A stretch of DNA of 39,990 bases, taken from the NCBI GenBank assembly GCA_030066455.1, contig JASJBQ010000050.1, positions 1 to 39,990 on the forward strand, given 5' to 3'. Of this stretch, positions 17,752-27,203 are shown one piece after another (positions within the stretch are counted from its first letter, which is position 1; each line of letters starts with the position of its first letter). Position numbers and translations under genes: made by a program. This DNA comes from Desulfobacterales bacterium. GTDB taxonomy: Bacteria > Desulfobacterota > Desulfobacteria > Desulfobacterales > UBA5852. Below the pieces are notes generated by a model. It did not search any database, had not been told where the DNA came from, and was given only the letters and a program-made list of their open reading frames with translations.

Positions 17752-19548
17752 TTGACTGCAGACAACTTAGGCCCGATGCGGCGGACCCACCACTGCCGCG
17801 AGCTGTCGGTCGCCGACGTGGGGCGGGAAGTCGTCCTCATGGGCTGGGTCCAGCGCCGCCGTGACCACGGCGGCGTGATCTTTGTCGACCTGCGCGACCG
17901 GGAAGGCATCACCCAGGTGGTCTTCAACCCGGAAATCAACGCCGCCGTGCACGACAAGGCCCAGGCCCTGCGCAACGAATTCGTGATCGGCGTGCGGGGT
18001 AAAGTCGACCCGCGCCCCGAGGGCATGATCAACCCCAATCTGGTCACGGGCGAGATCGAGGTTCTGGTGACCGAACTCAAAATCCTGAACCCGGCCCAGA
18101 CCCCGCCCTTCATGATCGAAGACGGGGTGGATGCCTCCGAGACCATCCGCCTGAAACACCGCCACCTCGACCTGCGCCGCCCCGAGCTGCAGCAGAACAT
18201 CCTGCTGCGCCACCACGCGGCCCAGGCCGTGCGGCGCTACCTCAACGACAACGGCTTCATCGACGTGGAAACCCCGGTGCTGACCAAGAGCACGCCCGAA
18301 GGCGCCCGTGACTACCTCGTGCCCAGCCGCGTGACCCCGGGCAGCTTCTACGCCCTGCCGCAGTCCCCGCAGATCTTCAAGCAATTGCTCATGATCTCCG
18401 GTTTCGACCGCTACTACCAGATCGTCAAGTGCTTCCGGGACGAGGACCTGCGCGCCGACCGCCAGCCCGAGTTCACTCAGATCGACATCGAAATGTCCTT
18501 CGTGGGCGAAGAAGACGTCATGGCCATGGCCGAAGGACTTATGGCGGCGGTCTTCGAGGACGTGGCCGATATCAATCTCGACCGACCTTTCCCGCGCCTG
18601 ACCTACGACGAAGCCGTGGGCCGCTACGGGCTCGACAAACCCGACACGCGCTTCGGCCTCGAGCTAAGAGAGGTCTCGGACATCGTCGGCGGCTCGGGGT
18701 TCAAGGTTTTTGCCTCGGCCGTCGCCAAGGGCGGTATCGTGAAAGCCCTCAACGCCAAGGGCTGCGCCGATTTCTCCCGCAAGGAAATCGACGACCTCAC
18801 CGACTTCGTGGCCGTCTACCGCGCCAAGGGTATGGCCTGGATCAAAGTCAAACCGGACGGCAGCTGGCAGTCGCCCATCGCCAAGTTCTTCACCGATGAA
18901 GAGCACCAGGCCTTGGCCAAACGCCTCGACATGGCGCCCGGGGACATCGTCTTCTTCCTGGCCGACACCCCCCGCATCGTCAACGATGGTCTGGGATACC
19001 TGCGCAACCACCTGGGCCAGAAGCTGGGGCTGATCGACGACCGCCAATTCGACTTTGTCTGGGTGACCGAGTTCCCCATGATGGAATACGACGAAGCCGA
19101 AAGGCGCTACCAGGCGCTGCACCACCCCTTCACCGCCCCCTTCGAGGACCAGATGGAAACCCTGGCGAGCGATCCGCTGAAGGCCAAAAGCCGGGCCTAC
19201 GATTTAGTGCTGAACGGCTCCGAGGTGGGCGGCGGCAGCATCCGCATCCACAACACCGACGTGCAGAAAAAGGTCTTCGCAGCCCTGGGCCTGGCGCCCG
19301 AGGAGTACGAACAGAAATTCGGCTTCCTTCTGAATGCCCTGGAATCCGGGGCCCCGCCCCACGGCGGCATCGCCTTCGGCTTCGACCGGCTGGTGACAAT
19401 CCTCTGCGGCTGCAGCTCGATCCGTGACGTGATCGCCTTTCCCAAGACCCAGAGGGCGGCCTGCCTGCTGACCGAGGCGCCCTCGGAAGCCGGCCCGGCC
19501 CAGCTGGACGAGTTGGGCATCCGCATCCGCAAGACCCAAACCGGATGA
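17752..19548 (+). CDS. aspS: Aspartyl-tRNA synthetase
   Basis: A 598-residue bacterial-type AspRS. An N-terminal OB-fold anticodon domain ([20 protein letters not shown]) is followed by the class II catalytic core with the flipping loop, motif 2 ([16 protein letters not shown]), the bacterial GAD insertion, and motif 3 ([11 protein letters not shown]). I place the start at TTG 17752, six bases after AAGGAG; ATG 17776 is the alternative. It forms an operon with hisS. Whether it also charges tRNA-Asn cannot be judged without seeing asnS or gatCAB. Confidence 0.95.
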   Translation: MTADNLGPMRRTHHCRELSVADVGREVVLMGWVQRRRDHGGVIFVDLRDREGITQVVFNPEINAAVHDKAQALRNEFVIGVRGKVDPRPEGMINPNLVTGEIEVLVTELKILNPAQTPPFMIEDGVDASETIRLKHRHLDLRRPELQQNILLRHHAAQAVRRYLNDNGFIDVETPVLTKSTPEGARDYLVPSRVTPGSFYALPQSPQIFKQLLMISGFDRYYQIVKCFRDEDLRADRQPEFTQIDIEMSFVGEEDVMAMAEGLMAAVFEDVADINLDRPFPRLTYDEAVGRYGLDKPDTRFGLELREVSDIVGGSGFKVFASAVAKGGIVKALNAKGCADFSRKEIDDLTDFVAVYRAKGMAWIKVKPDGSWQSPIAKFFTDEEHQALAKRLDMAPGDIVFFLADTPRIVNDGLGYLRNHLGQKLGLIDDRQFDFVWVTEFPMMEYDEAERRYQALHHPFTAPFEDQMETLASDPLKAKSRAYDLVLNGSEVGGGSIRIHNTDVQKKVFAALGLAPEEYEQKFGFLLNALESGAPPHGGIAFGFDRLVTILCGCSSIRDVIAFPKTQRAACLLTEAPSEAGPAQLDELGIRIRKTQTG

Positions 19549-19561
19549 GCCAAAAAGGGTA

Positions 19562-19590
19562 TTGACATCCGGATCCAAAACCTATAAATA
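19562..19590 (+). promoter_or_regulatory. Promoter of tRNA-Asn
   Basis: A consensus TTGACA at 19562-19567 is followed by CTATAAATA; TATAAA at 19583 (15 bp) or TAAATA at 19585 (17 bp) serve as -10. It ends about 17 bp before the mature tRNA, as expected for a stable-RNA promoter. Confidence 0.75.
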
Positions 19591-19606
19591 ATCAGCTTGC
19601 ACTTGA

Positions 19607-19682
19607 TCCCCAGTAGCTCAGTCGGCAGAGCAAGTGGCTGTTAACCACTGGGTCCGCGGTTCGAGTCCGTGCTGGGGAGCCA
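19607..19682 (+). tRNA. tRNA-Asn (GUU), CCA encoded
   Basis: A full cloverleaf: the acceptor stem TCCCCAG pairs with CTGGGGA. The D arm has AGCTCAGTCGGCAGAGC. The anticodon stem AGTGG/CCACT holds loop CTGTTAA, giving anticodon GUU. The T arm has GGTTCGAGTCC. Discriminator G and CCA are encoded. It has its own promoter and terminator. Confidence 0.97.
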
Positions 19683-19764
19683 AACAATACAAGGGCTTAG
19701 AGGTTTCGACCTCTAAGCCCTTTTTTGTGGTCCCCACAATTGTCCCCACATTAAACCTAATCTT
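19618..19764 (-). pseudogene. Possible C-terminal tail of a lost tyrosine integrase at tRNA-Asn
   Basis: Read on the minus strand, an open frame of about 48 codons runs through the terminator into the tRNA. It includes the repeat-like VGTIVGTTKKG, which I associate with the C-terminal ends of tRNA-site phage/island integrases. A TAA directly upstream cuts the frame and no catalytic domain is present. Together with the tRNA 3' end (a common attachment site) it suggests a remnant left by an integrated element. This is an inference; the evidence is one short motif plus position. Confidence 0.4.
19691..19726 (+). terminator. Rho-independent terminator after tRNA-Asn
   Basis: AAGGGCTTAGAGG and CCTCTAAGCCCTT form a perfect stem around a TTTCGA loop, followed by a run of T. 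It lies nine bases after the tRNA CCA. Confidence 0.93.
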
Positions 19765-20003
19765 TTACATTTGTTCCACAGTGGAGCCCAGTTAAACGGC
19801 TACCCCTGCGGATCGCGACGACTATTATGTGAGCCAAAACGATGCAGGATGATCCAAAAAAGGTCTGGGAGGGGCTCCGAGCGTTTAATTCTCATTGAAA
19901 CAATAGAGATTTGGGCTAATCTGTTCTGTGTTGTTGAGTAACATTTTGACTAGATTTGCCATCAAGCTTCTGTAATCGGACTACGCACTGAAAGGGCGTT
20001 ATA
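19765..20003. other. AT-rich stretch after the tRNA, no gene seen
   Basis: About 240 bp with clearly lower GC than its surroundings. A weak promoter-like pair, TTGACT at 19946-19951 and TGTAAT at 19971-19976 (19 bp apart), lies upstream of the small gene at 20004. Nothing else is recognised. Confidence 0.4.
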
Positions 20004-20282
20004 ATGACTGCTTTGTATGATACCCATGAAGACTTAGGCTCTACTTTTGCATTTGGAAGTACATCAATAGAGCCAGAAAAATTCATGGAACCTTCGCATT
20101 TTACTGCCTCCTTTCAATCAGATACAGAGGAGGAGGAAGCTCAATTCCAAGGTCAATCAATCGGCATGCATGATGATTTTTGGAGCGATCTCATTAAATT
20201 CTATACTAAATTCAAATTTAGGATGTCCGTGTCGATTTTGATTTTGGTAGGGGCACTCTCGTTGGTCTACTATGCACTCTGA
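20004..20282 (+). CDS. Small single-pass membrane protein, unknown
   Basis: A 92-residue product in AT-rich DNA. The N-terminal 60 residues are acidic and polar (with DTEEEEAQF). A C-terminal transmembrane segment (about 73-92, SVSILILVGALSLVYYAL) is preceded by Lys/Arg, consistent with a tail anchor. AAAGGGCG lies seven bases before ATG 20004. I do not recognise the family. Base composition differs from the adjoining housekeeping genes, which fits horizontally acquired DNA near the tRNA. Confidence 0.5.
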   Translation: MTALYDTHEDLGSTFAFGSTSIEPEKFMEPSHFTASFQSDTEEEEAQFQGQSIGMHDDFWSDLIKFYTKFKFRMSVSILILVGALSLVYYAL

Positions 20283-20407
20283 AGCTATATTCTCTTACCA
20301 ACAGAGGCATTAACTTTGGAGAAATATTAGGGACGTTCTCAACATTTGGATATTTAGTCTAGGTGCCTTACAGGGACGTCCATTAATATATAATTTACAT
20401 ATTCTTT

Positions 20408-20545
20408 CTAACCCAATTCCAGAGGCGCTCCGGCTCGAACCGATTGACCGTGAAAGACCGCCAGATGCCGAGGGGTATCCGGACGCGGCCCGTCGATCAG
20501 GCCTGAATATAACGCGCGCGGCAATCGTCACCACGGCGCAACGGA
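20408..20545 (-). pseudogene. Decayed fragment of an SRPBCC-family gene
   Basis: Minus-strand translation gives ARYIQA, a TGA stop, then STGRVRIPLGIW and FTVNRFEPERLWNWV. These align with the intact protein at 24007-24402 (ERYIRAGATGRVR, PVGIWLPFVVERF, PEHYWDW). At least one in-frame stop is present, and the upstream part is only matched after a frame change. It is a partial paralogue or old duplication of that gene. Confidence 0.75.
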
Positions 20546-20726
20546 CGAATCGATCCCAATCTTACCTAAGCATGCCATTTACGAACTTGTACATTGGCAC
20601 TGTCATCAATCGCCTATTTGTAGTATACTCGATATGTTACTCAAAAAATTGGCGCACGCTTAAGCTCTGCAGCCAAGCATCGCGCAGAGGGCCAGGCAAC
20701 TAACCCGTTGCGAACCAATACACGCC

Positions 20727-21560
20727 ATGACACCTTTGGCCACATCCACATGCGACCTCCAGGGCCACAAAATCGCCTATCATCGGGAAGGCGCGGGGGA
20801 AGTCGTCCTTCTGGTGCACGGCATCTCAACCTACTCCTTTATCTGGCGCAAGATCGTTCCGCACCTGTCAGACAACTATGATGTCATCGCCGTGGACCTG
20901 CTGGGATGCGGCGCCTCCAGCAAGCAGCTCGATCAACCCTATTCGATAAAAAACCATGCCCATCTGCTAAAGCAGTTCCTGGACAGCCTGGGCACCGCCA
21001 AAATCCATTTTGTCGGTCACGACGTGGGAGGTGGCATTGGACAGGTTTTTGCCGTCAATTACCCCGATATGCTCCACGACCTAACGCTGGTCAATAGCGT
21101 GGCCTATGATTTTTGGCCGGTCCAACCCATCATTGCGATGCGCACACCGATCATCCGGCAATTGGCCATGGCAACCCTGGATATGGGGGTCATGCGCATG
21201 ATTATCCGGCGTGGCCTGTATCATAAGGAAAACCTTACACCTGAGCTCCTGGAATACTTCTGGGCACCCATGACCTCCCAACAGGGCCGCAAAGCCTTTT
21301 TGCATTTCGCGGCCAGTCTGGACAACCAGCAGCTACTGGAAATTACGGATGCCTTGCACCAACTGGATATACCGGTGCTGATCGTAAGAGGCGATGCGGA
21401 TCCCTATCTCAGTCGATCCATCGCTGAAAAACTGGCTAAAAATATTCCCGGCAGCGAGCTCTTCATTATCCCGACGGGCAGCCATTTTATTCAGGAAGAC
21501 GAACCCGCATTGCTTGCACGCAAATGCACCCAATTCTATTCAGGCCGTTGCGATGTCTGA
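20727..21560 (+). CDS. Alpha/beta hydrolase with aspartate nucleophile
   Basis: A 277-residue alpha/beta-hydrolase. The oxyanion segment LVHGISTYSFIW is at about 30-40, the nucleophile elbow GHDVGG gives Asp99, the acid is probably in RGDADPY (about 221-227), and His253 lies in GSHFIQEDEP. An Asp nucleophile points to the epoxide hydrolase/haloalkane dehalogenase branch. The halide-binding residues of dehalogenases (Asn after HG, Trp after the nucleophile) are Ile and Val here, which argues against dehalogenase activity. The gene overlaps the following histidine kinase by 8 bp. No clear ribosome site precedes the ATG. Confidence 0.88.
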   Translation: MTPLATSTCDLQGHKIAYHREGAGEVVLLVHGISTYSFIWRKIVPHLSDNYDVIAVDLLGCGASSKQLDQPYSIKNHAHLLKQFLDSLGTAKIHFVGHDVGGGIGQVFAVNYPDMLHDLTLVNSVAYDFWPVQPIIAMRTPIIRQLAMATLDMGVMRMIIRRGLYHKENLTPELLEYFWAPMTSQQGRKAFLHFAASLDNQQLLEITDALHQLDIPVLIVRGDADPYLSRSIAEKLAKNIPGSELFIIPTGSHFIQEDEPALLARKCTQFYSGRCDV

Positions 21561-23757
21561 GAATGGCTCCAAACAGCTAGATTCGCTGGAGCACAAAATC
21601 CGTGTGCTCGAGGAAGAAAATAACCAGCTGGCCGAGCGGGCCGAAGACTCGCTGCTGATTAGCCTGATTACGGCGAACATCCAAGACCTGTCCGAGAAAA
21701 CCCAAACCTTTGAGCGCTGCCTTGAACAGATCGCCATTCTAAAGGCAATCCCATTTGTTACCTGTGGCGCGATAGCCGACAACCAGTTGGACCCCATTGC
21801 AAGCTATTGCGCCTTTTCGGATCAAACGGATATCGGCCACCCTATCACCCTCGGGCCGGAACTCCTCGCGGAGCTGGCCCTGGGGCCGATAATCGTCCGC
21901 GAAGACGACGGCCTCACCTGCCATTTTGAAAACTTCCTCTTCCGCCCGCAAACAATCGCCCTGATCCCGTTCGAAACCCAGGAGATAGCATCGGGTGTCT
22001 TTGTGTTTATGGACGATACCCAGGAAGAAGATCGTCTGGCACCGATGCTGATGCTGCTGACGCAGGTGGTCGACATGGCCGTGACCCGCTATGACAACCT
22101 TTTTTTGATCGACGCCTTGACCCGGGCCAACAAGGATCTGGAATCACGCGTCCTCCACCGCACACGCGATCTGACGGCCGCCAAGGAAAACCTGGAACGG
22201 GAAATGGCTGAGCGGGAAGCCTCCGAAAAGGCGCTCAAGGAATCCCACCACACGCTACTGACCGTCCTCAATAGTATCGACGCCAGCATCAATGTTGTGG
22301 ATCTGGAGACCTATCGTATTCTGTTCATGAACAAGCCCATGATCGATGTTTTCGGTCAGGATTTTACAGGCCAGTTGTGTTTCGAGGCCTTTCGCGAAGT
22401 CACGGTGCCCTGTGATGAATGCAAAAATCTACAGCTGCTGGATCAGGCCGGCCATCCCGGGGACGTCATCATATGGCAAGGCAAGAATTCCCGTACCGGA
22501 AGATGGTATGTCAATTACGATCGGGCCATCAAGTGGACCGACGGCCGCATGGTCAGGCTGCAGATCGCCACGGACATGACCCAGTTCAAAGCCATGGAAT
22601 CCCAGCTGCAGCAGGCGCAGAAGATGGAAGCCATCGGAACGCTGGCCGGCGGTATTGCACACGATTTCAATAATTTGTTAATGGCGATCCTGGGACATGT
22701 TTCGCTGGTCGCGGTTGAAATCGAACCCATGCATCCAAGCCGAGAGCACATCACGGTCGTGGAAGAGCATATCCGCAGTGCGATGGATCTCACCAAACAG
22801 CTGCTTGGATTTGCACGCGGCGGTAAATATGAAGTCAAACCCGTCGATATCAACGCACTCTTGGTCAACAGCGCAACCCTGTTCGGCCGCACCCACAAGG
22901 AATTGCGCATCCAGACGAGTGTCGGTGAGGTACCCCTAGTCGTCGAAGTCGATCGCCGGCAGATCGAGCAGGTCTTTTTGAACCTTTTCATCAATGCCTG
23001 GCAGGCCATGCCGGACGGCGGCGAGCTTTACCTGCGCATTGTGCCTGCGACGCTCGACCGTGAACAATATAAAGCCTATGAGATCAAACCGGGAAAATAT
23101 GTCCAGATTGCGATCACCGATACCGGCACGGGCATGGATGAGGATACATGCCAGCGTATTTTCGATCCCTTTTTCACCACCAAGAAGAAAGGGCGCGGCA
23201 CCGGACTGGGGCTGGCCTCGGCCTATGGCATCATTAAAAACCACGGGGGCATCATTACCGTCTACAGCGAAGTCGGCCACGGCACCACGTTCAATATCTT
23301 CCTGCCACTCTCAGACAAGGAAGCCTTCCGCGAACCGCCCATGGAAAGACAGTTGCTCAAAGGTTCGGAAACGATCCTGCTGGTGGACGACGAAGACATG
23401 ATTCTCAATGTGGGACAAGCCATTCTGAAAAAGCTGGGCTACAGAGTTGTAACGGCCAAAGGCGGTGAGCAGGCCGCGGCCGTGGCCCGGAAAATGGTTG
23501 ATGCTATCGATCTGGTGATTCTCGACCTGATCATGCCGGGTATGGATGGCGGCAAAACCTTCGATTACCTGCGCAGCCTTCGCAAGGATTTACCGGTATT
23601 ACTCTCCAGCGGATATGCCATCGACGGTCAGGCCAATGAGATCATGCAACGGGGCTGCAACGGCTTTATTCAAAAACCGTTCAACATGATCGAACTGTCG
23701 AACCATGTGCGCAAGATTCTGGATGCCGCCGCCGCTGTCGAAGAAAAAAGCCCCTAG
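21553..23757 (+). CDS. Hybrid sensor histidine kinase with GAF-like, PAS and receiver domains
   Basis: A 734-residue soluble kinase. A short coiled coil (about 8-30) leads to a GAF-like sensor (about 45-180), a second coiled coil (about 185-230) and a PAS domain (about 236-345). HisKA has phospho-acceptor His370 (GGIAHDFNNLL). HATPase_c covers about 465-585, with N-box Asn477/Asn481, DTGTGMD and GTGLGL. A C-terminal receiver (about 607-725) has Asp658 and Lys708. No membrane segment is seen, so it senses an intracellular signal. ATG 21553 overlaps the hydrolase stop, so the two are co-expressed. No separate output regulator is adjacent. Confidence 0.93.
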   Translation: MSENGSKQLDSLEHKIRVLEEENNQLAERAEDSLLISLITANIQDLSEKTQTFERCLEQIAILKAIPFVTCGAIADNQLDPIASYCAFSDQTDIGHPITLGPELLAELALGPIIVREDDGLTCHFENFLFRPQTIALIPFETQEIASGVFVFMDDTQEEDRLAPMLMLLTQVVDMAVTRYDNLFLIDALTRANKDLESRVLHRTRDLTAAKENLEREMAEREASEKALKESHHTLLTVLNSIDASINVVDLETYRILFMNKPMIDVFGQDFTGQLCFEAFREVTVPCDECKNLQLLDQAGHPGDVIIWQGKNSRTGRWYVNYDRAIKWTDGRMVRLQIATDMTQFKAMESQLQQAQKMEAIGTLAGGIAHDFNNLLMAILGHVSLVAVEIEPMHPSREHITVVEEHIRSAMDLTKQLLGFARGGKYEVKPVDINALLVNSATLFGRTHKELRIQTSVGEVPLVVEVDRRQIEQVFLNLFINAWQAMPDGGELYLRIVPATLDREQYKAYEIKPGKYVQIAITDTGTGMDEDTCQRIFDPFFTTKKKGRGTGLGLASAYGIIKNHGGIITVYSEVGHGTTFNIFLPLSDKEAFREPPMERQLLKGSETILLVDDEDMILNVGQAILKKLGYRVVTAKGGEQAAAVARKMVDAIDLVILDLIMPGMDGGKTFDYLRSLRKDLPVLLSSGYAIDGQANEIMQRGCNGFIQKPFNMIELSNHVRKILDAAAAVEEKSP

Positions 23758-24006
23758 CCCGTCAAGCCCGCTCTACGATCACAAGCATTGGAGAAATCTT
23801 TCTTCTTTTTCGAATCTAAGTCTTGCGACTTTCACGGCCCATCCAAGCGTCTAGTGTTGCGGTCGGCTGGATCCCAAAAACGATGTCGCTCTACCCCTAA
23901 CGCGTCGATACCTCATGCCCCGGTGGAAATTTGAAGGTACGTCATTGCAGGTCGTAAACCTTACTAATTAAGCGCTTCGGCAACAGTCTTTGGAAATATT
24001 CAGAAT

Positions 24007-24402
24007 TCAAACGACCTGGTCGGCATGGGACAGGAGCCGCTCGATACGTGCCAGGGCTAATCGACAGACGAGACCATAACCAATGGCCCAAATCGGTACA
24101 ATGAAAGATAGTTCGCAACGGTGCGGCCCCAGCGCATCAACCCGATGACCGGTGGCAGCCACGCCGCCCACACGCCAGTCCCAGTAGTGCTCCGGATCGA
24201 ACCGCTCAACCACGAAGGGCAGCCAGATGCCAACTGGCGTTCGGACCCGGCCTGTCGCACCGGCCCGGATGTACCGTTCCGGACTATCGACGGCAGTAAC
24301 GGTCGGCCCCCAGCGGGGCCAGGCGTGAGTATCTGTGATCAGGCGCCAGACTGCCGCGCCCGGGGCATCGAGGGTTTTACTGAAATGGAGGACGTGTCGC
24401 AT
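24007..24402 (-). CDS. SRPBCC (START-like) family protein
   Basis: A 131-residue protein with the SRPBCC opening FSKTLDAPGAAVWRLITDTHAWPRWGPTV, followed by GRVRTPVGIWLPFVVERF and the closing long helix. These small domains enclose a hydrophobic ligand or act as polyketide-cyclase-like folds; the ligand here is unknown. ATG 24402 has CCGGAA upstream. A decayed relative lies at about 20.4-20.5 kb. Confidence 0.8.
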   Translation of the reverse strand: MRHVLHFSKTLDAPGAAVWRLITDTHAWPRWGPTVTAVDSPERYIRAGATGRVRTPVGIWLPFVVERFDPEHYWDWRVGGVAATGHRVDALGPHRCELSFIVPIWAIGYGLVCRLALARIERLLSHADQVV

Positions 24403-24488
24403 TCAATTCCGGTGAGCCGGGATGGTGATCGGGGGCCGGGCACGCAATGTACCGGCCCCTGTCGATTCTACCCAAGAGACCACGGCCG

Positions 24489-24788
24489 CTAATGCTGCGT
24501 TCCCTTGTATTTGACATACAACGCCCGCACGCGGCGTTTGAGCGCCTTGATCCGCTGGGAATCATCTTCCGAAGACCAGCGTGGCTCGCTGATGGTGAAA
24601 AGGGCGTCGTTGATTTCATCGATGACGTGCTCGGTCGCCTCGCACCATTCGGCGGTGCAGCGGTCGCTCATGTCGGCCGCCTCGTCGATATCGGCTTCCA
24701 GATCGCGAATCGAGGTTTCCAGGGCCGTCATGTAGTGTCCCCAGGCTTCGAGGGTATCTTTTTGAAACTGTTCGTGGATTGTATTCAT
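24489..24788 (-). CDS. Small acidic helical protein, unknown
   Basis: A 99-residue, predominantly helical, acidic protein with long heptad-like stretches (TALETSIRDLEADIDEAADM) and a basic C-terminal helix (RIKALKRRVRALYVKYKG). ATG 24788 is set by AAGGAG eight bases upstream. I do not recognise the family. It is 86 bp upstream of the SRPBCC gene in the same direction and could share its transcript. Confidence 0.7.
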   Translation of the reverse strand: MNTIHEQFQKDTLEAWGHYMTALETSIRDLEADIDEAADMSDRCTAEWCEATEHVIDEINDALFTISEPRWSSEDDSQRIKALKRRVRALYVKYKGTQH

Positions 24789-25035
24789 GCGTATAACTCC
24801 TTCTGCGAAAGGCAGATTCCTGCCGGGTGTATTTCGATTGAACATGGATCGGAAGGTGCCAGCCAAGCCGGCGCCGACCGATCTATCGATTTTGGTATGC
24901 TAATCACCGGTTCCCGTAATTCAAGCCGCTGGGGGCTCTGGCGCTGGGTCTGCTTGCATTCACCGGATCGACCCTTAATTTTTTTTCGTTCTTAAATGCG
25001 ATCAAGTATTGGAAGCGCACGAAAGGAGTTAAGAC

Positions 25036-26043
25036 ATGATTATCAGAGCGTACGCGGCCGAGACCGCCGGAGCGGAACTCAAGCCCTTTGAATATGATTA
25101 CGGTGAAATCGGAGCAGAAGAGGTCGATATCGCGGTGAGCCACTGCGGCATCTGTCACAGCGATCTGAGCATGCTCAACAACGACTGGGAAATCACAAGT
25201 TACCCCTTTGTACCCGGACATGAAATCGTCGGGCGCATCGAGGCCGTGGGATCCCAGGTGACCCACCTGGCCGTGGGTCAGACCGTCGGCCTGGGCTGGT
25301 TCGCGCAATCGTGCATGCACTGCCACCAGTGCCTTGCAGGCCATCACAACCTCTGCCCGGAAGCCCGGGGCACGATCGTGGAGCGCCATGGCGGCTTTGC
25401 CGATAAAGTGCGGGCGCACAAAGGATGGGTCATACCCATCCCGGATGGCGTCGCGTCGACCAGCGCCGGTCCGCTCTTCTGCGGCGGCATCACGGTGTTC
25501 AATCCCATCGTGCAGAACGATATCCGCCCCACCGACCGCGTAGGGGTCGTCGGCATCGGCGGCCTGGGTCACATGGCCCTTGGATTCCTGCGCGCCTGGG
25601 GCTGCGAGGTCACGGCTTTTTCCACCAGCGCGGACAAAGAAGAAGAAGCCCGACGGCTGGGCGCACACCATTTTCTGAACACCCGCGATACCGGCGCCCT
25701 CGAGAAAAAGGCCGGCTATTTCGACATGATCCTGGTGACGGTCAACGTTTCCCTGCCATGGGAAGCCTATATCGGTGCCCTGGCCCCTAAGGGTAAATTG
25801 CACATGGTCGGCGCGGCACCGTCCGTGGAGTCGGCCGTGTTCCCATTGATCATCGGGCAGCGTTCGATCGGGGGCTCACCGCTGGGAAGCCCGGCCACCA
25901 TCGCGACCATGCTCGATTTTGCCGCCCGGCACCAAATCGCCCCGCTGATCGAGACCTTTCCCATGTCCCAGGTCAACACGGCCATGGAGAAACTGCACGC
26001 CGGCAAACCCCGCTACCGGATCGTGCTCGAAAACGACTTCTAA
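25036..26043 (+). CDS. Zinc-dependent alcohol dehydrogenase, YahK/CAD type
   Basis: A 335-residue medium-chain dehydrogenase. Catalytic zinc residues Cys37 (CGICHSD) and His62-Glu63 (PGHE) are present, as are the four structural-zinc cysteines (Cys93, 96, 99, 107). The nucleotide-binding GIGGLGH follows. The pattern matches NADPH-dependent broad aldehyde reductases (YahK/Ahr, cinnamyl-alcohol family). A strong AAAGGAG precedes ATG 25036. It is 19 bp upstream of an NnrU-family gene and probably in one operon with it. Confidence 0.93.
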   Translation: MIIRAYAAETAGAELKPFEYDYGEIGAEEVDIAVSHCGICHSDLSMLNNDWEITSYPFVPGHEIVGRIEAVGSQVTHLAVGQTVGLGWFAQSCMHCHQCLAGHHNLCPEARGTIVERHGGFADKVRAHKGWVIPIPDGVASTSAGPLFCGGITVFNPIVQNDIRPTDRVGVVGIGGLGHMALGFLRAWGCEVTAFSTSADKEEEARRLGAHHFLNTRDTGALEKKAGYFDMILVTVNVSLPWEAYIGALAPKGKLHMVGAAPSVESAVFPLIIGQRSIGGSPLGSPATIATMLDFAARHQIAPLIETFPMSQVNTAMEKLHAGKPRYRIVLENDF

Positions 26044-26062
26044 CACGGAATGGAGGTTTTCG

Positions 26063-26623
26063 ATGTGGTTGCTGATTGCCGGACTGATCGTCTTCTTCGG
26101 AATTCATCTGGTGCCCACGGCCGTCCCGCTCCGGCGTCGCCTGGTGGCATGGAAAGGTGAGGATCTCTACAAGCTGGGCTACACGCTCATCGCCGCAGCC
26201 GGTCTCGTGCTTTTGGGTTTCGGAAAATCCATGGCCCCGCGAATCGTCATCTATGAGCCGCCCGGTTGGACGTACCATGTCAGTTGGGTTCTGGCCTGGC
26301 TGGGCGTGACCATTTTCCCGGCCGCCTATCTGCCCTCCAATCTGAAGCGTGTCATAAGACATCCGTTCTTGTGGGGCGTAGCCCTTTGGGCCCTTGCCCA
26401 CCTGTTGACCAACGGCGATCTGGCATCAATCCTGATGTTCGGTTCATTTGCCGTCTATGCCTTTTTTGACATGTGGTCCGCCAACCGTCGCGGGGCAGAA
26501 TTGCCATCAACCCGATATCCCTTCTGGCGGGACGGTGTGCTGGTAGCGGTCGGGTTGACCGCTTACCTGCTGCTGGTAAAGGTGCATCCTCTGTTGTTCG
26601 GGGTGGCAGTGAATTCTTCCTGA
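26063..26623 (+). CDS. NnrU-family membrane protein
   Basis: A 186-residue protein with about five to six membrane segments. Family features are an early IHLVP histidine, RHPFLWGVALWALAHLLTNGD in the middle, and FGSFAVYAFFDMW. NnrU proteins are linked with nitric oxide/denitrification genes in some bacteria and share a fold region with 15-cis-zeta-carotene isomerase. A carotenoid role is therefore possible, but nothing nearby supports it directly. GGAGG lies six bases before ATG 26063. Confidence 0.85.
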   Translation: MWLLIAGLIVFFGIHLVPTAVPLRRRLVAWKGEDLYKLGYTLIAAAGLVLLGFGKSMAPRIVIYEPPGWTYHVSWVLAWLGVTIFPAAYLPSNLKRVIRHPFLWGVALWALAHLLTNGDLASILMFGSFAVYAFFDMWSANRRGAELPSTRYPFWRDGVLVAVGLTAYLLLVKVHPLLFGVAVNSS

Positions 26624-26717
26624 AAAACTTTTGACTCACCCAATGAACATCATCGTGCGTCGGAAAAAGCCATCCTTCACACCGCCGCAGGATTATGTCT
26701 GACTGCCGGTTGCAGGG

Positions 26718-27095
26718 TTAAACGGATGGACTTTCATAATGGGCACCAATGCCGTAGGTCGCCGGTGTCTGGTCGTCAAGCCGCCGGCAGTGAACAACTT
26801 TACCGACAACCATAGCATTGAGGCGCCGGGGCTTGTTGCGGGCCTGAGTACATATCGCGTCGGCGCGTTCGCGGCTGGGCGGGGAAAAGGTATCAGCAGG
26901 CAGCGATCCGCATCGCCAGGGTTGGATGGATACGAGCGATCCGATGCTCAAGGGTTTTTCGCTCACGAAATAGAGACCGTACTGACTTACATTCTTTACA
27001 AATCCCAAATAGCGTGGCGTTTGGTTAAGAAAACCAAAGCTGATGATCGCACTCTCATTTTGCCGGTTATGTTTTCGCTGATCCCTATCGGACAT
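26718..27095 (-). CDS. PilZ domain protein
   Basis: A 125-residue single-domain protein. The c-di-GMP motifs are present: RKHNR (Arg7-xxx-Arg11) and NVSQYG (N-x-S-x-x-G) about 25 residues later, followed by the beta-barrel end GIGAHY. It probably binds c-di-GMP and acts on an unknown partner. The region upstream is AT-rich and contains a promoter and two palindromes. Confidence 0.82.
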   Translation of the reverse strand: MSDRDQRKHNRQNESAIISFGFLNQTPRYLGFVKNVSQYGLYFVSEKPLSIGSLVSIQPWRCGSLPADTFSPPSRERADAICTQARNKPRRLNAMVVGKVVHCRRLDDQTPATYGIGAHYESPSV

Positions 27096-27135
27096 GTTTT
27101 AAGTTTTCACTCCCTTAAATTAGTAAGATTTAAAT

Positions 27136-27166
27136 TGTATAATGAGCATTTTCTTTGACTTGTCAA
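27136..27166 (-). promoter_or_regulatory. Promoter of the PilZ gene with palindromic -35 region
   Basis: On the minus strand TTGACA (27166-27161) is followed after 18-19 bp by TTATAC/TATACA. The -35 lies within a 14-bp palindrome, TTTGAC-TT-GTCAAA (27154-27167), a possible repressor site. Confidence 0.5.
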
Positions 27167-27170
27167 ATAT

Positions 27171-27203
27171 TTGTTTAAATATTTTGCCCAAAATATTAAA
27201 CAA
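27171..27203. promoter_or_regulatory. 33-bp AT-rich inverted repeat, likely operator
   Basis: TTGTTTAAATATTTTG, a CC centre, then CAAAATATTAAACAA: the arms match except for one extra base. It lies immediately upstream of the PilZ promoter and in the divergent gap before the photolyase gene, so it may bind a dimeric regulator acting on one or both. Confidence 0.55.
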
